DNA of 64,000 nt from Acetobacterium woodii DSM 1030 (GTDB lineage Bacteria > Bacillota > Clostridia > Eubacteriales > Eubacteriaceae), in NCBI RefSeq assembly GCF_000247605.1, contig NC_016894.1, forward strand, positions 496,001-560,000, given 5' to 3'. This document shows positions 43,561-52,780 of the stretch, in pieces (within the stretch, counting starts at the first letter, position 1; each line of letters starts with the position of its first letter). A program made the translations under genes and the position numbers. The notes below the pieces were generated by a model that made no database searches, had not been told where the DNA came from, and saw only the letters and a program-made list of their open reading frames with translations.

Positions 43561-43868
43561 AATAGAACAATGACTGGAACGAACTTTGCATACACAATAA
43601 GGTTGGCTTTTTCAAGTCGTTTATAACGGAAGAATTAAACTGAATGGCTATTATACTTGTATTAAATATACAGATGGATAAGCTGATACCGATCAACAAA
43701 GAAACCTCTTTTCATTATGACCGTAAAAGTTATTGCGGGGGGTTAAGTGATGAGCACTCATTTAAACATAGGGGAGGAGATGAAGGCAAGTTTACAGTGA
43801 ACGGGGTTTTCCCCATTACTTAGTTCACTTAATTTACAACTATATAATTATTGATGAGGAGAAAGTTT

Positions 43869-46289
43869 ATGGATTTAATTACCAAAAGCTCTTCGGAGTA
43901 TAAAAAAATGTCCCTGGATGAAACGCTCAAGTTTTTAGAAACATCTCTTGATGGGCTTTCTACAGAGGAAGCAGATAATCGGGTTAAGAAATTTGGGTAT
44001 AATGAAATACTGGAAATTAGAAAGAACTCAGTATTAGCATTTTTAAAAAGATATTGGGGACCCATGCCATGGTTGCTGGAATTTGCCATGGTACTGACCA
44101 TAATATTAAATCATTATACAGAAAGCATGATCATATTTACGTTACTTACCTTAAATGCTGTTATTGGCTATCGGCAATCACAAAACTCACAGAAGGCGGT
44201 GGAACTCCTCAAGAAAAAGTTGGAAATTGAAGTAATTGTTTTGCGGGATGGAAAATTTCTTAAAAAAGACGCTAGAGACCTTGTGCCAGGGGATATAATT
44301 ACGCTTAAACATGGTGATTTGGTTCCCGGTGACGTCACTATTTTAAAGGGCGAATTATCTGTTGACGAGTCGGCCTTAACCGGCGAATCGTTACCTAAAA
44401 TGGTGCATCCTGCCGATATCGTTTATTCAAGCTCTATGATTAAAGGCGGTGCGGCTAAAGGTGTTGTTATCAATACCGGCAACAATACATACTTTGGAAA
44501 AACTGTGGAATTAGTTAAAATTGCCAAACCAAAGTCAAAACAGGAAGAGCTGATGCTGACGATTGTCCGATATATGATGTATTTAGGGATAACAGCAGCG
44601 GTGATCGTTTCTAGTTATGCCTTTTATCTGCATAAAGATATTTTGTTTATCCTATCATTTATTGTTGTTTTTCTGATTGGCGCAATACCCGTAGCGCTTC
44701 CCGCAGTATTAACAATTGTTCAGGCGGTAGGGGCGTTGGAACTTGCTGATAAAGGCGTTTTGGTTACGCGGCTCGATTCAATCGAAGATGCCGCATCCAT
44801 CGATATTTTCTGTTTTGATAAAACCGGGACCATCACTCAAAATAAATTGTCAATTGTAGATAGTAAAGCAGTTGGAAAATACAATAACGAAGATGTGATT
44901 CGAATGGCGACATTGGCTTCCAATGAGGACGGGATGGATGCCATCGATTTGGCAATACTTGAATATTCAAAAACGATTAAAAGTAAATTTGATGACTATC
45001 AACAGGTTTCCTATCGTCCCTTTAATCCGGCTAGCAAGACAACTGAGGCGATTGTTTCGTTCAAGGAAAATAATTTTAGAATAATTAAAGGGGCAACCCA
45101 AATAATCATCAGTATGTGCAAAGATTTAGATAAAGAGACTCTGGCAGAGGTCAATAAAACAATCGATGGATTTTCCCAAAAGGGATCGAGAACCATTGCA
45201 GTAGCAATTTCAGCCGGCGATGAGAATAATGACTTTAAATTTGTTGGCGTCATTGCCATTGCAGATCCGCCCAGAGAAAATTCAAAAATCATGATCGCAG
45301 CAATTCATGATCTGGGGATTAAAATTATAATGCTTACTGGAGACAGCAAGGCCATTGCCCAGGAAATTGCCCAACAAGTGGGGATCGGTAACAGGATCTT
45401 ACGAATGGGTGATCTTGATGGTTTAAACCATGATGAACAGTTAAAGATGATTAAAGAAAGCGATGGTTTTGCTGAAGTATATCCTGAGGATAAATATAAA
45501 ATCGTGAAATTGCTACAAGATAGCGGACATTTGGTCGGGATGACCGGAGACGGCGTTAATGATGCCCCAGCATTAAAACAAGCGGAGCTCGGAACGGCTG
45601 TAAGTGAAGCCACTGATGTGGCAAAAGTCTCAGCCAGCATCATATTAACCAAACCAGGATTAAGTGAAATAATTGAGGCACTGAAGATAAGCAGAAAAAC
45701 ATATCAACGTATGCTGACCTGGGTGATCAATAAAATTACGAAGGTGGTCGAAGTAGTGGTTTTACTAACAGTTGGATTTTTCTGGTTACACAATATTGTT
45801 ATTTCCTTATTAGGCATGTCGTTATTAGTTTTTGCCAATGATTTTGTGACAATGGCGATTGCCACCGACAATGTTGAATCCACTAAGACACCGAATCATT
45901 GGGAGATTAAAAATATAATGATTTCATCATTAATTCTGGGGTTATTTTTTGCGCTCATGGATTTATTTGTCATTTTCATAGGGCTGAAATATTTTCAACT
46001 TGAATTTGATAAACTGCAAACATTAGTATTGTTGATTCTGGTGTTCAATACTCAATTCAGAATATTGTTGGTAAGGGAAAGAAAGCATTTTTGGTCATCA
46101 CTTCCTGATAAAAATTTGCTGATAGTAAACAGTGTGACCATCTTAGGGTTTGTATTAATTGGTGTTTATGGCATATTTATTCCCAACCTTCTTATCAATC
46201 AAGTAGTAATAATATTAGGAATTGCGTTCGTTTTCATGATTATTATTGATTTTGTTAAATATTATTTGTTCAGACGACTTGACATTTAA
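43869..46289 (+). CDS. P-type ATPase, proton/cation (type III) family
   Basis: The 806-residue membrane pump has the P-type layout: actuator loop with LTGESLP, phosphorylation site Asp317 in DKTGTITQNK, nucleotide-binding domain, TGD hinge (MLTGDSKAIA) and GDGVNDAPALKQAELG. It lacks heavy-metal-binding CxxC repeats and the CPC intramembrane motif, and length and sequence style resemble plasma-membrane H+-ATPases (type IIIA) found in some archaea and anaerobes. It probably exports H+ at the expense of ATP. The start is ATG 43869, because the in-frame TTG at 43851 precedes and includes the GAGGAG site. A terminator follows at 46332. Confidence 0.9.
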   Translation: MDLITKSSSEYKKMSLDETLKFLETSLDGLSTEEADNRVKKFGYNEILEIRKNSVLAFLKRYWGPMPWLLEFAMVLTIILNHYTESMIIFTLLTLNAVIGYRQSQNSQKAVELLKKKLEIEVIVLRDGKFLKKDARDLVPGDIITLKHGDLVPGDVTILKGELSVDESALTGESLPKMVHPADIVYSSSMIKGGAAKGVVINTGNNTYFGKTVELVKIAKPKSKQEELMLTIVRYMMYLGITAAVIVSSYAFYLHKDILFILSFIVVFLIGAIPVALPAVLTIVQAVGALELADKGVLVTRLDSIEDAASIDIFCFDKTGTITQNKLSIVDSKAVGKYNNEDVIRMATLASNEDGMDAIDLAILEYSKTIKSKFDDYQQVSYRPFNPASKTTEAIVSFKENNFRIIKGATQIIISMCKDLDKETLAEVNKTIDGFSQKGSRTIAVAISAGDENNDFKFVGVIAIADPPRENSKIMIAAIHDLGIKIIMLTGDSKAIAQEIAQQVGIGNRILRMGDLDGLNHDEQLKMIKESDGFAEVYPEDKYKIVKLLQDSGHLVGMTGDGVNDAPALKQAELGTAVSEATDVAKVSASIILTKPGLSEIIEALKISRKTYQRMLTWVINKITKVVEVVVLLTVGFFWLHNIVISLLGMSLLVFANDFVTMAIATDNVESTKTPNHWEIKNIMISSLILGLFFALMDLFVIFIGLKYFQLEFDKLQTLVLLILVFNTQFRILLVRERKHFWSSLPDKNLLIVNSVTILGFVLIGVYGIFIPNLLINQVVIILGIAFVFMIIIDFVKYYLFRRLDI

Positions 46290-46331
46290 TACCTAAAGTT
46301 AAGATTAGAAAGTTAAAAACCGTTAACTCAT

Positions 46332-46381
46332 AAAAGGACCAGTTACTCGTTTTCTTAGAAAACGGGGGAACTGGTCCTTTT
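46332..46381 (+). terminator. terminator after the P-type ATPase, likely bidirectional
   Basis: AAAAGGACCAGTT-CTCGTTTTC pairs with the following AAAACG-AACTGGTCCTTTT. It separates the convergent ATPase and release-factor-like genes. Confidence 0.85.
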
Positions 46382-46418
46382 AGCTTAGGTAGGTGAACAT
46401 TAGTTTAGGTGGATTTTT

Positions 46419-47555
46419 TTAGTATCGATATACCGCGGCAATATCGCTTTTGGTGGGCATCTCAGATTTTGCTAAAATCAGCAACTCACCGCCCTGACTG
46501 AGAACTGCTTCAGCCATTTCGTCGTAAATGTCGCCGCTGTAAGAAGCTTGTGACTTCCCTTCGGTAATGGTTCCATGACTCAGATCATAGCTGCCTGGGT
46601 GGACAATATTTTCTTCTAAATAAAGAACTGCTACTCGTTTTTCCGTAATTGCTCTGGCAATTTGAACGACATCATCGGAACCCATATCTTTTGAATGGGC
46701 CTGGTTAAATATTTTCATGCGTTCTTTTAATTGCTGGTTGAAAAGGTCTGTTAAGACATCTTGAACCATGGCATAAAGCATTTTTTTATCCAATGCGTCG
46801 ATATCAGTTTTAATGCCTTCTTTTAATAGATAGGGATTTTTTGATATCTTGCGGAATTCGCCCTGGTGTTCTTCGAGTCCAACAAGGATGAGGGGTATTT
46901 TAGATTGCATCGAATAATTTTCCTGAACGAAATTATCAACATGACGAAAGAATTTTTCTTCATCGATTTTTTTCTCATCTTTAGCTCCGCCATAACCATG
47001 ATAGGTGGATTGGGCCCCACCCAGACTGGAATGAGACAGAACGGTTTCGGTTAATTGAGTTCCTAACACACCTTCAAGCGTTGAGTCTTTGTCATCCAAT
47101 AAAATCTTTTGAATGCCATTACGATCGGCATCGTAGAGAAAGAAGCGATCGCGGTTGAGACCGAGAACGTGGTATCGACCCTTTTGTTGATAGCTTTTTA
47201 ATAACGGATTTATATAAAAGCTATCGGATACGATGGCTCGATTGGTAACGTTAAGAGGCAACTTATAAACAATACATTCTTCTTCATCGGCCAAAATAGC
47301 CATTCCCTCAGTAGCACCTTCCCAGAACAAAGCATCATCTTCCATGTCTTTAAAAAGAGAAAACAGAGCTTTAAAACTTCGAACTTCATTTTCCTTTAAA
47401 GCCTCATGGGCTTCACGGACAAGGTTTTTGAAACGAATTGGATTTTCGTGTCGATCCGGTTTGGAAATATGGGTATTAATATAAATGGAGATAACCGGAC
47501 GTTTTCCTTTTTCCATCATAGGATGAGGAAATTCTTTAACAAATTGATATTCCAT
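46419..47555 (-). CDS. bacterial archaeo-eukaryotic release factor (baeRF)-like protein
   Basis: The 378-residue protein begins PVISIYINTHISKPDRHENPIRFKNLVREA and later has GRYHVLGLNRDRFFLYDADRNGI and HVDNFVQENYSMQSKIPLILVGLEEH. This pattern matches uncharacterised bacterial proteins related to eRF1/Pelota release factors. They are thought to act on stalled or hibernating ribosomes, partly from domain similarity alone. The start has an AAGGAGG ribosome-binding site. It stands alone and convergent to the P-type ATPase. Confidence 0.78.
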   Translation of the reverse strand: MEYQFVKEFPHPMMEKGKRPVISIYINTHISKPDRHENPIRFKNLVREAHEALKENEVRSFKALFSLFKDMEDDALFWEGATEGMAILADEEECIVYKLPLNVTNRAIVSDSFYINPLLKSYQQKGRYHVLGLNRDRFFLYDADRNGIQKILLDDKDSTLEGVLGTQLTETVLSHSSLGGAQSTYHGYGGAKDEKKIDEEKFFRHVDNFVQENYSMQSKIPLILVGLEEHQGEFRKISKNPYLLKEGIKTDIDALDKKMLYAMVQDVLTDLFNQQLKERMKIFNQAHSKDMGSDDVVQIARAITEKRVAVLYLEENIVHPGSYDLSHGTITEGKSQASYSGDIYDEMAEAVLSQGGELLILAKSEMPTKSDIAAVYRY

Positions 47556-48004
47556 AATAGTAAGCCTCCTTAATTGAATAGTTATTACTTACCTACCCGA
47601 CTTCTGGATAAAATCACATTAACCACATGGTCTTAAGGTAATGTTTAAAATTAATTGATCAAAAAGTTATGGTTTGTTTTTTTCAATATGAGTAAAGATT
47701 GATCGTGCCAGTCACAACTTAACCGCTGGAACACGGGCGGAGCTTGTGATAAGATTAGCAGATAGTAAGATCAGTTAAGGGTGGTAGTAATGAATTTTGC
47801 GAGGATTGAATACATTCATTAAGAGAATAAAGAAATGTGTAGTTAAGAATAGTGATTGATAAAAAAGGATGAGCATAATTGTTTTTGAAAATTTGAGTCA
47901 TTCTGTTTGGCATTTAAGGATTTGAACTTGGGAAAATTCCATAATTCAAGTCCACCGGAAAACAGCAATCTCAATAAGGGTAAGAAGGTCGAGGTGAAGA
48001 AGAA
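47556..48004. other. gap between divergent genes, nothing recognised
   Basis: No frame with a ribosome-binding site and no clear hairpin or operator was found. Confidence 0.5.
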
Positions 48005-48241
48005 ATGTCTTTTTTTTCGGAGTACGAAAATTTAATCCAGAATATCAATGAAGATATCGAAGCCGGAATTATTACGGCGAATGATTATTTAAAAGTCGTT
48101 CGCAAAAGAAAAAATAAATCGAACGGCTATCGTCCGATCGCTGATTATTACTATATGAATAATGAGCCAAAAGTAAAATATGAAGAAATGCGTGTTTGTG
48201 AGGTATTGCAGGAATTAGTTCTTCAAAATATGATGAGATAA
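48005..48241 (+). CDS. hypothetical 78-residue protein
   Basis: A short, soluble, charged protein (SFFSEYENLIQNINEDIEAGIITANDYLKVVRKRK at the start; a tyrosine-rich YRPIADYYYMNN centre). It is preceded by a GAGGTGAAG site. No family is recognised and neighbours give no clue. Confidence 0.55.
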   Translation: MSFFSEYENLIQNINEDIEAGIITANDYLKVVRKRKNKSNGYRPIADYYYMNNEPKVKYEEMRVCEVLQELVLQNMMR

Positions 48242-48374
48242 GCGACAAGATATAAGGGCGTGATTAAGCTTGAGCACAAATGTTAAATTGGCGGCGGCTG
48301 GATTAGGAAAAAAATTATCGATTGTATTATAAGCGAATCAATTTGATACAATCCTTTAGAGGAGAGCATAAGCG

Positions 48375-48785
48375 ATGGTTTCTAAAAAGAGTTTACTCGG
48401 AATTTCAGCACTGGTGTGGATGATCGCAGGTTTTAATGTTTTAAGACTAGGAATCTTAGAATACCCGGAGCATTTGTCAGTGATATTAGTGTTTTTAACG
48501 GTTTTGTCATTTTTGCCTTTTGGGTTTATGTTTCAAAACATGGTAAAGAAAAATACGATCAGAATAAATTCGTTTACAAACGAAAAAATATTATTTCTAA
48601 AATTTTTCCCGTTAAAGTCTTATCTGATCATTACTTTTATGATGAGCTTTGGTATTTTCCTGCGCAATAATGATAATGTGCCAAGGTATTTTATTGCTTT
48701 TTTCTATACCGGCCTTGGGACAGCGCTGTTTTTAGCAGGGATAAAATTTGCGGTTAATTTTTTTCGCTGGTCATCGCAAGATTAG
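48375..48785 (+). CDS. hypothetical membrane protein, about four helices
   Basis: A 136-residue membrane protein with hydrophobic segments at about 8-22, 33-52, 78-93 and 103-124. The AGAGGAGAG ribosome-binding site lies before the ATG. It carries no motif I recognise and lies between a small hypothetical gene and the ABC importer, with its own probable transcription. Confidence 0.6.
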   Translation: MVSKKSLLGISALVWMIAGFNVLRLGILEYPEHLSVILVFLTVLSFLPFGFMFQNMVKKNTIRINSFTNEKILFLKFFPLKSYLIITFMMSFGIFLRNNDNVPRYFIAFFYTGLGTALFLAGIKFAVNFFRWSSQD

Positions 48786-48839
48786 CATTTTTAATTCTGG
48801 CGGCGGTAAAACTTCAATAATTGCCTGACAAACTTTATA

Positions 48840-48868
48840 TTGACAAAAAATATTATCTTAGTTATGAT
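48840..48868 (+). promoter_or_regulatory. promoter of the ABC importer operon
   Basis: TTGACA and TATGAT are spaced by 17 bp, followed by a leader with a terminator-like hairpin. Confidence 0.7.
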
Positions 48869-48910
48869 AGATGAAAACGAATAAAAACAAATAAATATAG
48901 ACGAAACAAT

Positions 48911-48970
48911 ATGAAAGTTATACAAAGAGGTATGCGCAGAAAGTATGGGCATACCTCTGTCTTTTTTTAA
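48911..48970 (+). CDS. 19-codon leader ORF overlapping the terminator hairpin
   Basis: An ATG at 48911 opens a frame for 19 residues (MKVIQRGMRRKYGHTSVFF) that runs through the hairpin and ends in its T-run. No ribosome-binding site is obvious, so translation is uncertain. Confidence 0.2.
   Translation: MKVIQRGMRRKYGHTSVFF
48926..48968 (+). terminator. terminator in the leader of the ABC importer operon
   Basis: AGAGGTATGC pairs perfectly with GCATACCTCT around a 13-base loop and a T-run follows, 15 bp before the permease start. Because a promoter precedes it by 60 bp with no gene between, it looks like an attenuator. Confidence 0.8.
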
Positions 48971-48982
48971 TAAAGGAGTTTT

Positions 48983-50041
48983 ATGGATATCGGCAAAAGC
49001 GAAAGAAGGCAAAAAAGTAAAATAAAAAGAGGACGGAGAAATCAGATTATAATATCAGGGATGTCTATCCTATTGATTGTTCTGATACTGGCCTCCTTTT
49101 CTTTGGGAAGATATAATGTTGACATAAAAGACTTGTTTTTTTATATGGGAAAAAATTTGGGAATGAATCTGGAGATAAACCAGATTAATGAACATATTAT
49201 TACCAGTGTGAGATTTCCCAGAATAATTGCCGCCGTTTTGACTGGTTTGGCGCTTTCCGTTTCGGGGGCAGCTTACCAGGGGATTTTTAAAAATCCGATG
49301 GTCTCACCGGATATTTTAGGAGCTTCAGCAGGCGCCGGTTTTGGCGCATCACTGGGAATTATATTGTCTTTTCCAACCATCCTGATTCAATTAATGGCGT
49401 TTGGTTTTGGGATTATCTCGGTGGCGTTAAGCTGTTTGATTGCCGGAATTGTCGGCCGGCGTGAAAATGTAACCCTTATTCTGGTGCTGGCGGGCATGGT
49501 GGTATCATCATTATTTAGTGCGTTTATCTCCATTATTAAATACCTGGCCGATCCCTATGGAAAATTGCCGGAGATCACCTTTTGGCTGATGGGCAGTATT
49601 TCAGACGTTAAAAACAGTGATTTGATTTTTATGATTGTGCCGGTTGTCATTTGCCTGATTGTTATCTTTCTGGTTAGATGGAAAATCAATGTGCTCAGTT
49701 TTGGTGATGAAGAGGCCAGTGCGTTAGGCGTTAATGCCGGGCAGTTAAGGCTGGTTATTATTATTTGTGCAACCATGCTGACGGCAACCGTGGTAAGTGT
49801 TGCCGGTCAAATTGGTTGGATTGGACTCGTTATTCCACATCTGGCAAGAATGATCGTCGGCCCCGATTACCGATACTTAATCCCGGCAACCGCAATTCTT
49901 GGCGCGATCTTTCTGTTATTGGTGGATAATATCGCCAGAACAGTTCTGCAGGTTGAAATTCCACTGGGGATACTGACCTCGATCATTGGGGCACCGTTTT
50001 TTGTGTATCTGATTTTAAAAGGTAAGAAAGGATGGATTTAA
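48983..50041 (+). CDS. FecCD-family ABC transporter permease (iron/siderophore/corrinoid)
   Basis: The 352-residue, roughly 10-helix permease has family landmarks SVRFPRIIAAVLTGLALSVSGAAYQGIFKNP, LAGMVVSS, the coupling segment EEASALGVN and GWIGLVIPHLARMIVG. It forms the membrane channel of an importer for iron complexes, heme or corrinoids. The ATPase gene starts directly after its stop and the lipoprotein gene overlaps that. Its leader carries an attenuator-like hairpin. An N-terminal basic stretch (KSERRQKSKIKRGRR) precedes the first helix. Confidence 0.92.
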   Translation: MDIGKSERRQKSKIKRGRRNQIIISGMSILLIVLILASFSLGRYNVDIKDLFFYMGKNLGMNLEINQINEHIITSVRFPRIIAAVLTGLALSVSGAAYQGIFKNPMVSPDILGASAGAGFGASLGIILSFPTILIQLMAFGFGIISVALSCLIAGIVGRRENVTLILVLAGMVVSSLFSAFISIIKYLADPYGKLPEITFWLMGSISDVKNSDLIFMIVPVVICLIVIFLVRWKINVLSFGDEEASALGVNAGQLRLVIIICATMLTATVVSVAGQIGWIGLVIPHLARMIVGPDYRYLIPATAILGAIFLLLVDNIARTVLQVEIPLGILTSIIGAPFFVYLILKGKKGWI

Positions 50042-50812
50042 GTGCTGGAGCTCAATAACATTTCCTGTGGATATAACAAGATGCCGATTTATGAAGCAAT
50101 TAATTTTACGGTTCATCCGGGAAGTATTGTTTGTATTATGGGAAGAAATGGGATTGGGAAAACAACGTTGCTCAAAACAATTTTAGGAAGTCTTAATATT
50201 CTAAATGGTTCAATTATGCTTAATGGCAAAGATATTTCTAGTTACAGCAATAAAGAAAGAGCACAGCAGATTGGTTATGTCCCACAATCTCATGTCCCGC
50301 CCTTTCCATATTCAGTCAGAGATGTTGTGGTTATGGGGAGAACGCCACATTTATCGATATTTTCAGTTCCGGGAGATGTTGATTATTCGCAGGCCGATGA
50401 AATACTCGAAAAAATTGGAATTGGATATTTAAAGGAAAAAATATACACCGAAATCAGCGGTGGTGAAAGGCAGCTGGTCATTATTGCCAGAGCATTGATT
50501 CAAAATCCTAAAATTTTAATTATGGATGAGCCCACGGCAAGTTTGGATTATGGGAATCAGATTAAAATTATTAATACCATTAAAGCATTAGCAAAAGAAA
50601 AAATATCAGTCATAATGACAACTCATCATCCGGAACAGGCATTTGAGTGTGCCGACCTAGTTGTCGCAATGACAGAAAATAAAATAATTTCAACCGGTTT
50701 ACCGGTAGAAATACTAACTGCGGAATTGATTGAAGAAATCTATGGGGTAAAAGTTACGGTTCAAAAGATAAATGTGGAGGGAAAGGAAAAAATAATATGT
50801 TTGCCAAAATGA
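50042..50812 (+). CDS. ABC transporter ATP-binding protein (iron/corrinoid type)
   Basis: The 256-residue ATPase has Walker A GRNGIGKTT, Q-loop PQSH, signature SGGERQL, Walker B ILIMDEPTASLD and switch His (TTHHPEQA). The GTG start abuts the permease stop codon, so translation is coupled. It powers the FecCD permease. FepC/BtuD-type proteins are its relatives. The substrate-binding lipoprotein gene starts within its last 16 bp. Confidence 0.93.
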   Translation: MLELNNISCGYNKMPIYEAINFTVHPGSIVCIMGRNGIGKTTLLKTILGSLNILNGSIMLNGKDISSYSNKERAQQIGYVPQSHVPPFPYSVRDVVVMGRTPHLSIFSVPGDVDYSQADEILEKIGIGYLKEKIYTEISGGERQLVIIARALIQNPKILIMDEPTASLDYGNQIKIINTIKALAKEKISVIMTTHHPEQAFECADLVVAMTENKIISTGLPVEILTAELIEEIYGVKVTVQKINVEGKEKIICLPK

Positions 50813-51909
50813 AGAAACCGGTCATTGCAATAATAATGGTATTTTTGGTAATGATATTAGGTGGCTGTTCAGATGCTGCGGATTCGAAAAATGACGAACA
50901 TAATACCATTATTGATATGGCTGGCAGAACAGTGGAAGTGCCATTAAAAATTGATCGCGTTTATTCAGCCGGGCAGCCAGGGGTGGTGATGCTCTATACA
51001 TTATGTCCCGATAAGCTATTAGGGTGGTGTATCGAACCTTCCGAGGCAGAAGCAGCGTTTATTAATGCAAAATATCTAAACCTACCGGTATTGGGGCTTA
51101 GTCAAGGAACAAATTCCAATGCCAATACTGAAGAGATTGTGGCCAGAGATCCGGACATTATTATTTTGATGACGGATATTAATAGTGAAGATACAAAAGC
51201 TTCGGCAGATGATATGCAGGAAACGTTTCAAATTCCGGTTGTCGTCGTGAGTGATGAATTGACGACCATGGATGAGAGTTACCGGTTCCTGGGTAAATTA
51301 TTAGGAGCCGAAGAACGGGCCGAAGAGCTGGCATCATATTGTGCAAAGGTAATTAATAATGTGACCGAAGTTTCCAAAACAATTTCGGACAAAGATAAAT
51401 TGAAAGTTTATTATGCGCAGGGGTCAACCGGGCTTCAGACCGCGCCAATGGGGTCAGCGCATTCGCAGGTGATTGAACTGGTTGGCGGAATTAATGTGTG
51501 TAGTCTGGATGCGATTGAAAGTGGTCGTCTGACAATCGATATGGAACAATTATTTAAATGGAACCCCGATATAATCATCGCCTCATATAGCGATGGCCAC
51601 GGCGGAACCAATATCGGGAATAGCGATGTTTTTGATATCATTACCAATGCAAATCCGGAATGGACACTTTTAGAAGCCGTTAAGAAAGGCGAAATATTTG
51701 AAACCCCCTGCCTGCCATATAATTGGCTGGATATGCCACCGTCGGCTAATCGAATTGTTGGGGTAACCTGGCTGGCAGAACTTTTATATCCGGACTACTA
51801 TGATTTTGATATTGTGCAGACAACAAAAGATTTTTACAAGTTGTTTTATCGGATCGAATTATCTGATCAACAGATCAATCAATTACTTAATAATGCCATA
51901 AAAAAATAA
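50797..51909 (+). CDS. substrate-binding lipoprotein of the ABC importer
   Basis: The 370-residue lipoprotein has a signal peptide with a lipobox ending LGGCSD (Cys about 24), then a class III periplasmic-binding fold: TIIDMAGRTVEVP, RVYSAG, ARDPDIIILM, and LQTAPMGSAHSQVIELVGGINVC. Such proteins bind ferric siderophores, heme, cobalamin or metal chelates outside the membrane; the ligand cannot be read here. The start overlaps the ATPase gene by 16 bp. Two surface proteins downstream on the same strand may pass ligand to it. Confidence 0.9.
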   Translation: MFAKMKKPVIAIIMVFLVMILGGCSDAADSKNDEHNTIIDMAGRTVEVPLKIDRVYSAGQPGVVMLYTLCPDKLLGWCIEPSEAEAAFINAKYLNLPVLGLSQGTNSNANTEEIVARDPDIIILMTDINSEDTKASADDMQETFQIPVVVVSDELTTMDESYRFLGKLLGAEERAEELASYCAKVINNVTEVSKTISDKDKLKVYYAQGSTGLQTAPMGSAHSQVIELVGGINVCSLDAIESGRLTIDMEQLFKWNPDIIIASYSDGHGGTNIGNSDVFDIITNANPEWTLLEAVKKGEIFETPCLPYNWLDMPPSANRIVGVTWLAELLYPDYYDFDIVQTTKDFYKLFYRIELSDQQINQLLNNAIKK

Positions 51910-52018
51910 GCAGAGGAGGCAGTCATGAAAAAAACATGAAGCCGACAGAATGGTTCTGATGTCAGGTCGATAAAAAACGATGGATTAAATTGAGTTTAAC
52001 AAAGAGGAGGAGAAGTTT

Positions 52019-52759
52019 ATGAAAAGAGAAAAGAAAAAGGCAGTATTTGGTTTGTTGATAATGGTGATAATGATGATATCAATGAATCTACCGGTTTTTG
52101 CTACGGATAAAGTCGATACAACAGTATATGATGCCGCTTCAACATCCGAAACGATATCATGGAAAGCTTTTAATGTATTGTTGGGTTACAATGATATGGG
52201 AACGTCATTAACAGGAACACCGACAACAGGGATCTATGAATTTAGAGTTGGTGGAACACCTGATGGCGAATTAAAATATGCCTGGACTTTTGATGGAAGT
52301 ACTTTCACAACTCCATATACCACTGAAACAAAAGGACCTATAAAACTTACAGTTCAAACGGTTAATGATACGGAAAATGGGCTGGGGATTACTTTTGACC
52401 TCTATACCTCACATACCGATGGCAAGGATAGCAGCCTGAGCGGATATGCAAATTTAAAACTCAAGGTATCTGAATTTTTTTCTGACGGAACAACACTCGT
52501 GATCACCGGGGCAGATGATTATCGTAAAGAAGTAAGTGTAGTTGATGGTTATATTAGTTTTGATGTTAACAAAGGCGGCACCTATGTAGCAAAAGCCAAT
52601 CCCGAGGTAGTTGTAGAAAAGACTGCAGATAATGATATCGCCACAGCCAAGTCATCGAGTCCAGTGAGTACGGGATTAGTGATTCTGATAATTGTCGTGG
52701 TGTTGGCGATAGGTGGAATTGTCGTTTTCCTGAAAAGAAAAAGCAAGCACGATAATTAA
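52019..52759 (+). CDS. cell-surface protein with unrecognised ligand-type domain
   Basis: The 246-residue protein has a signal peptide (about 1-29), an extracellular beta-rich domain (about 35-195) and a C-terminal transmembrane helix (about 218-238) with a positively charged end (KRKSKHDN). There is no LPxTG motif. Its domain ends with DGTTLVITG and DGYISFDVNKGGTYV, a pattern repeated in the next protein (DGTVLALNY, DGYVEFDVRHGGNYYL). It follows the ABC lipoprotein gene by about 110 bp with a strong AGAGGAGGAG site. A NEAT-like or metallophore-binding role is conceivable but not shown. Confidence 0.65.
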   Translation: MKREKKKAVFGLLIMVIMMISMNLPVFATDKVDTTVYDAASTSETISWKAFNVLLGYNDMGTSLTGTPTTGIYEFRVGGTPDGELKYAWTFDGSTFTTPYTTETKGPIKLTVQTVNDTENGLGITFDLYTSHTDGKDSSLSGYANLKLKVSEFFSDGTTLVITGADDYRKEVSVVDGYISFDVNKGGTYVAKANPEVVVEKTADNDIATAKSSSPVSTGLVILIIVVVLAIGGIVVFLKRKSKHDN

Positions 52760-52780
52760 TGATTGAAAGGGCAAATAGTG

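Larger units (their letters stand above)
42819..43868. other. 1-kb stretch without a protein gene; candidate minus-strand RNA and a dispersed repeat
   Basis: A minus-strand promoter (43294-43321) and a minus-strand terminator (42913-42962) bracket about 370 nt with no long frame. Short frames there end in MGKTIFDKSEKESKQ and may be gene debris. A repeat shared with 54.5 kb lies near 43478-43560. Confidence 0.5.

Noticed and set aside
43433-43699. 88-codon minus-strand frame with hydrophobic segments
   Set aside because: No ribosome-binding site; its C-terminal part falls in the dispersed repeat whose second copy is in a different frame.
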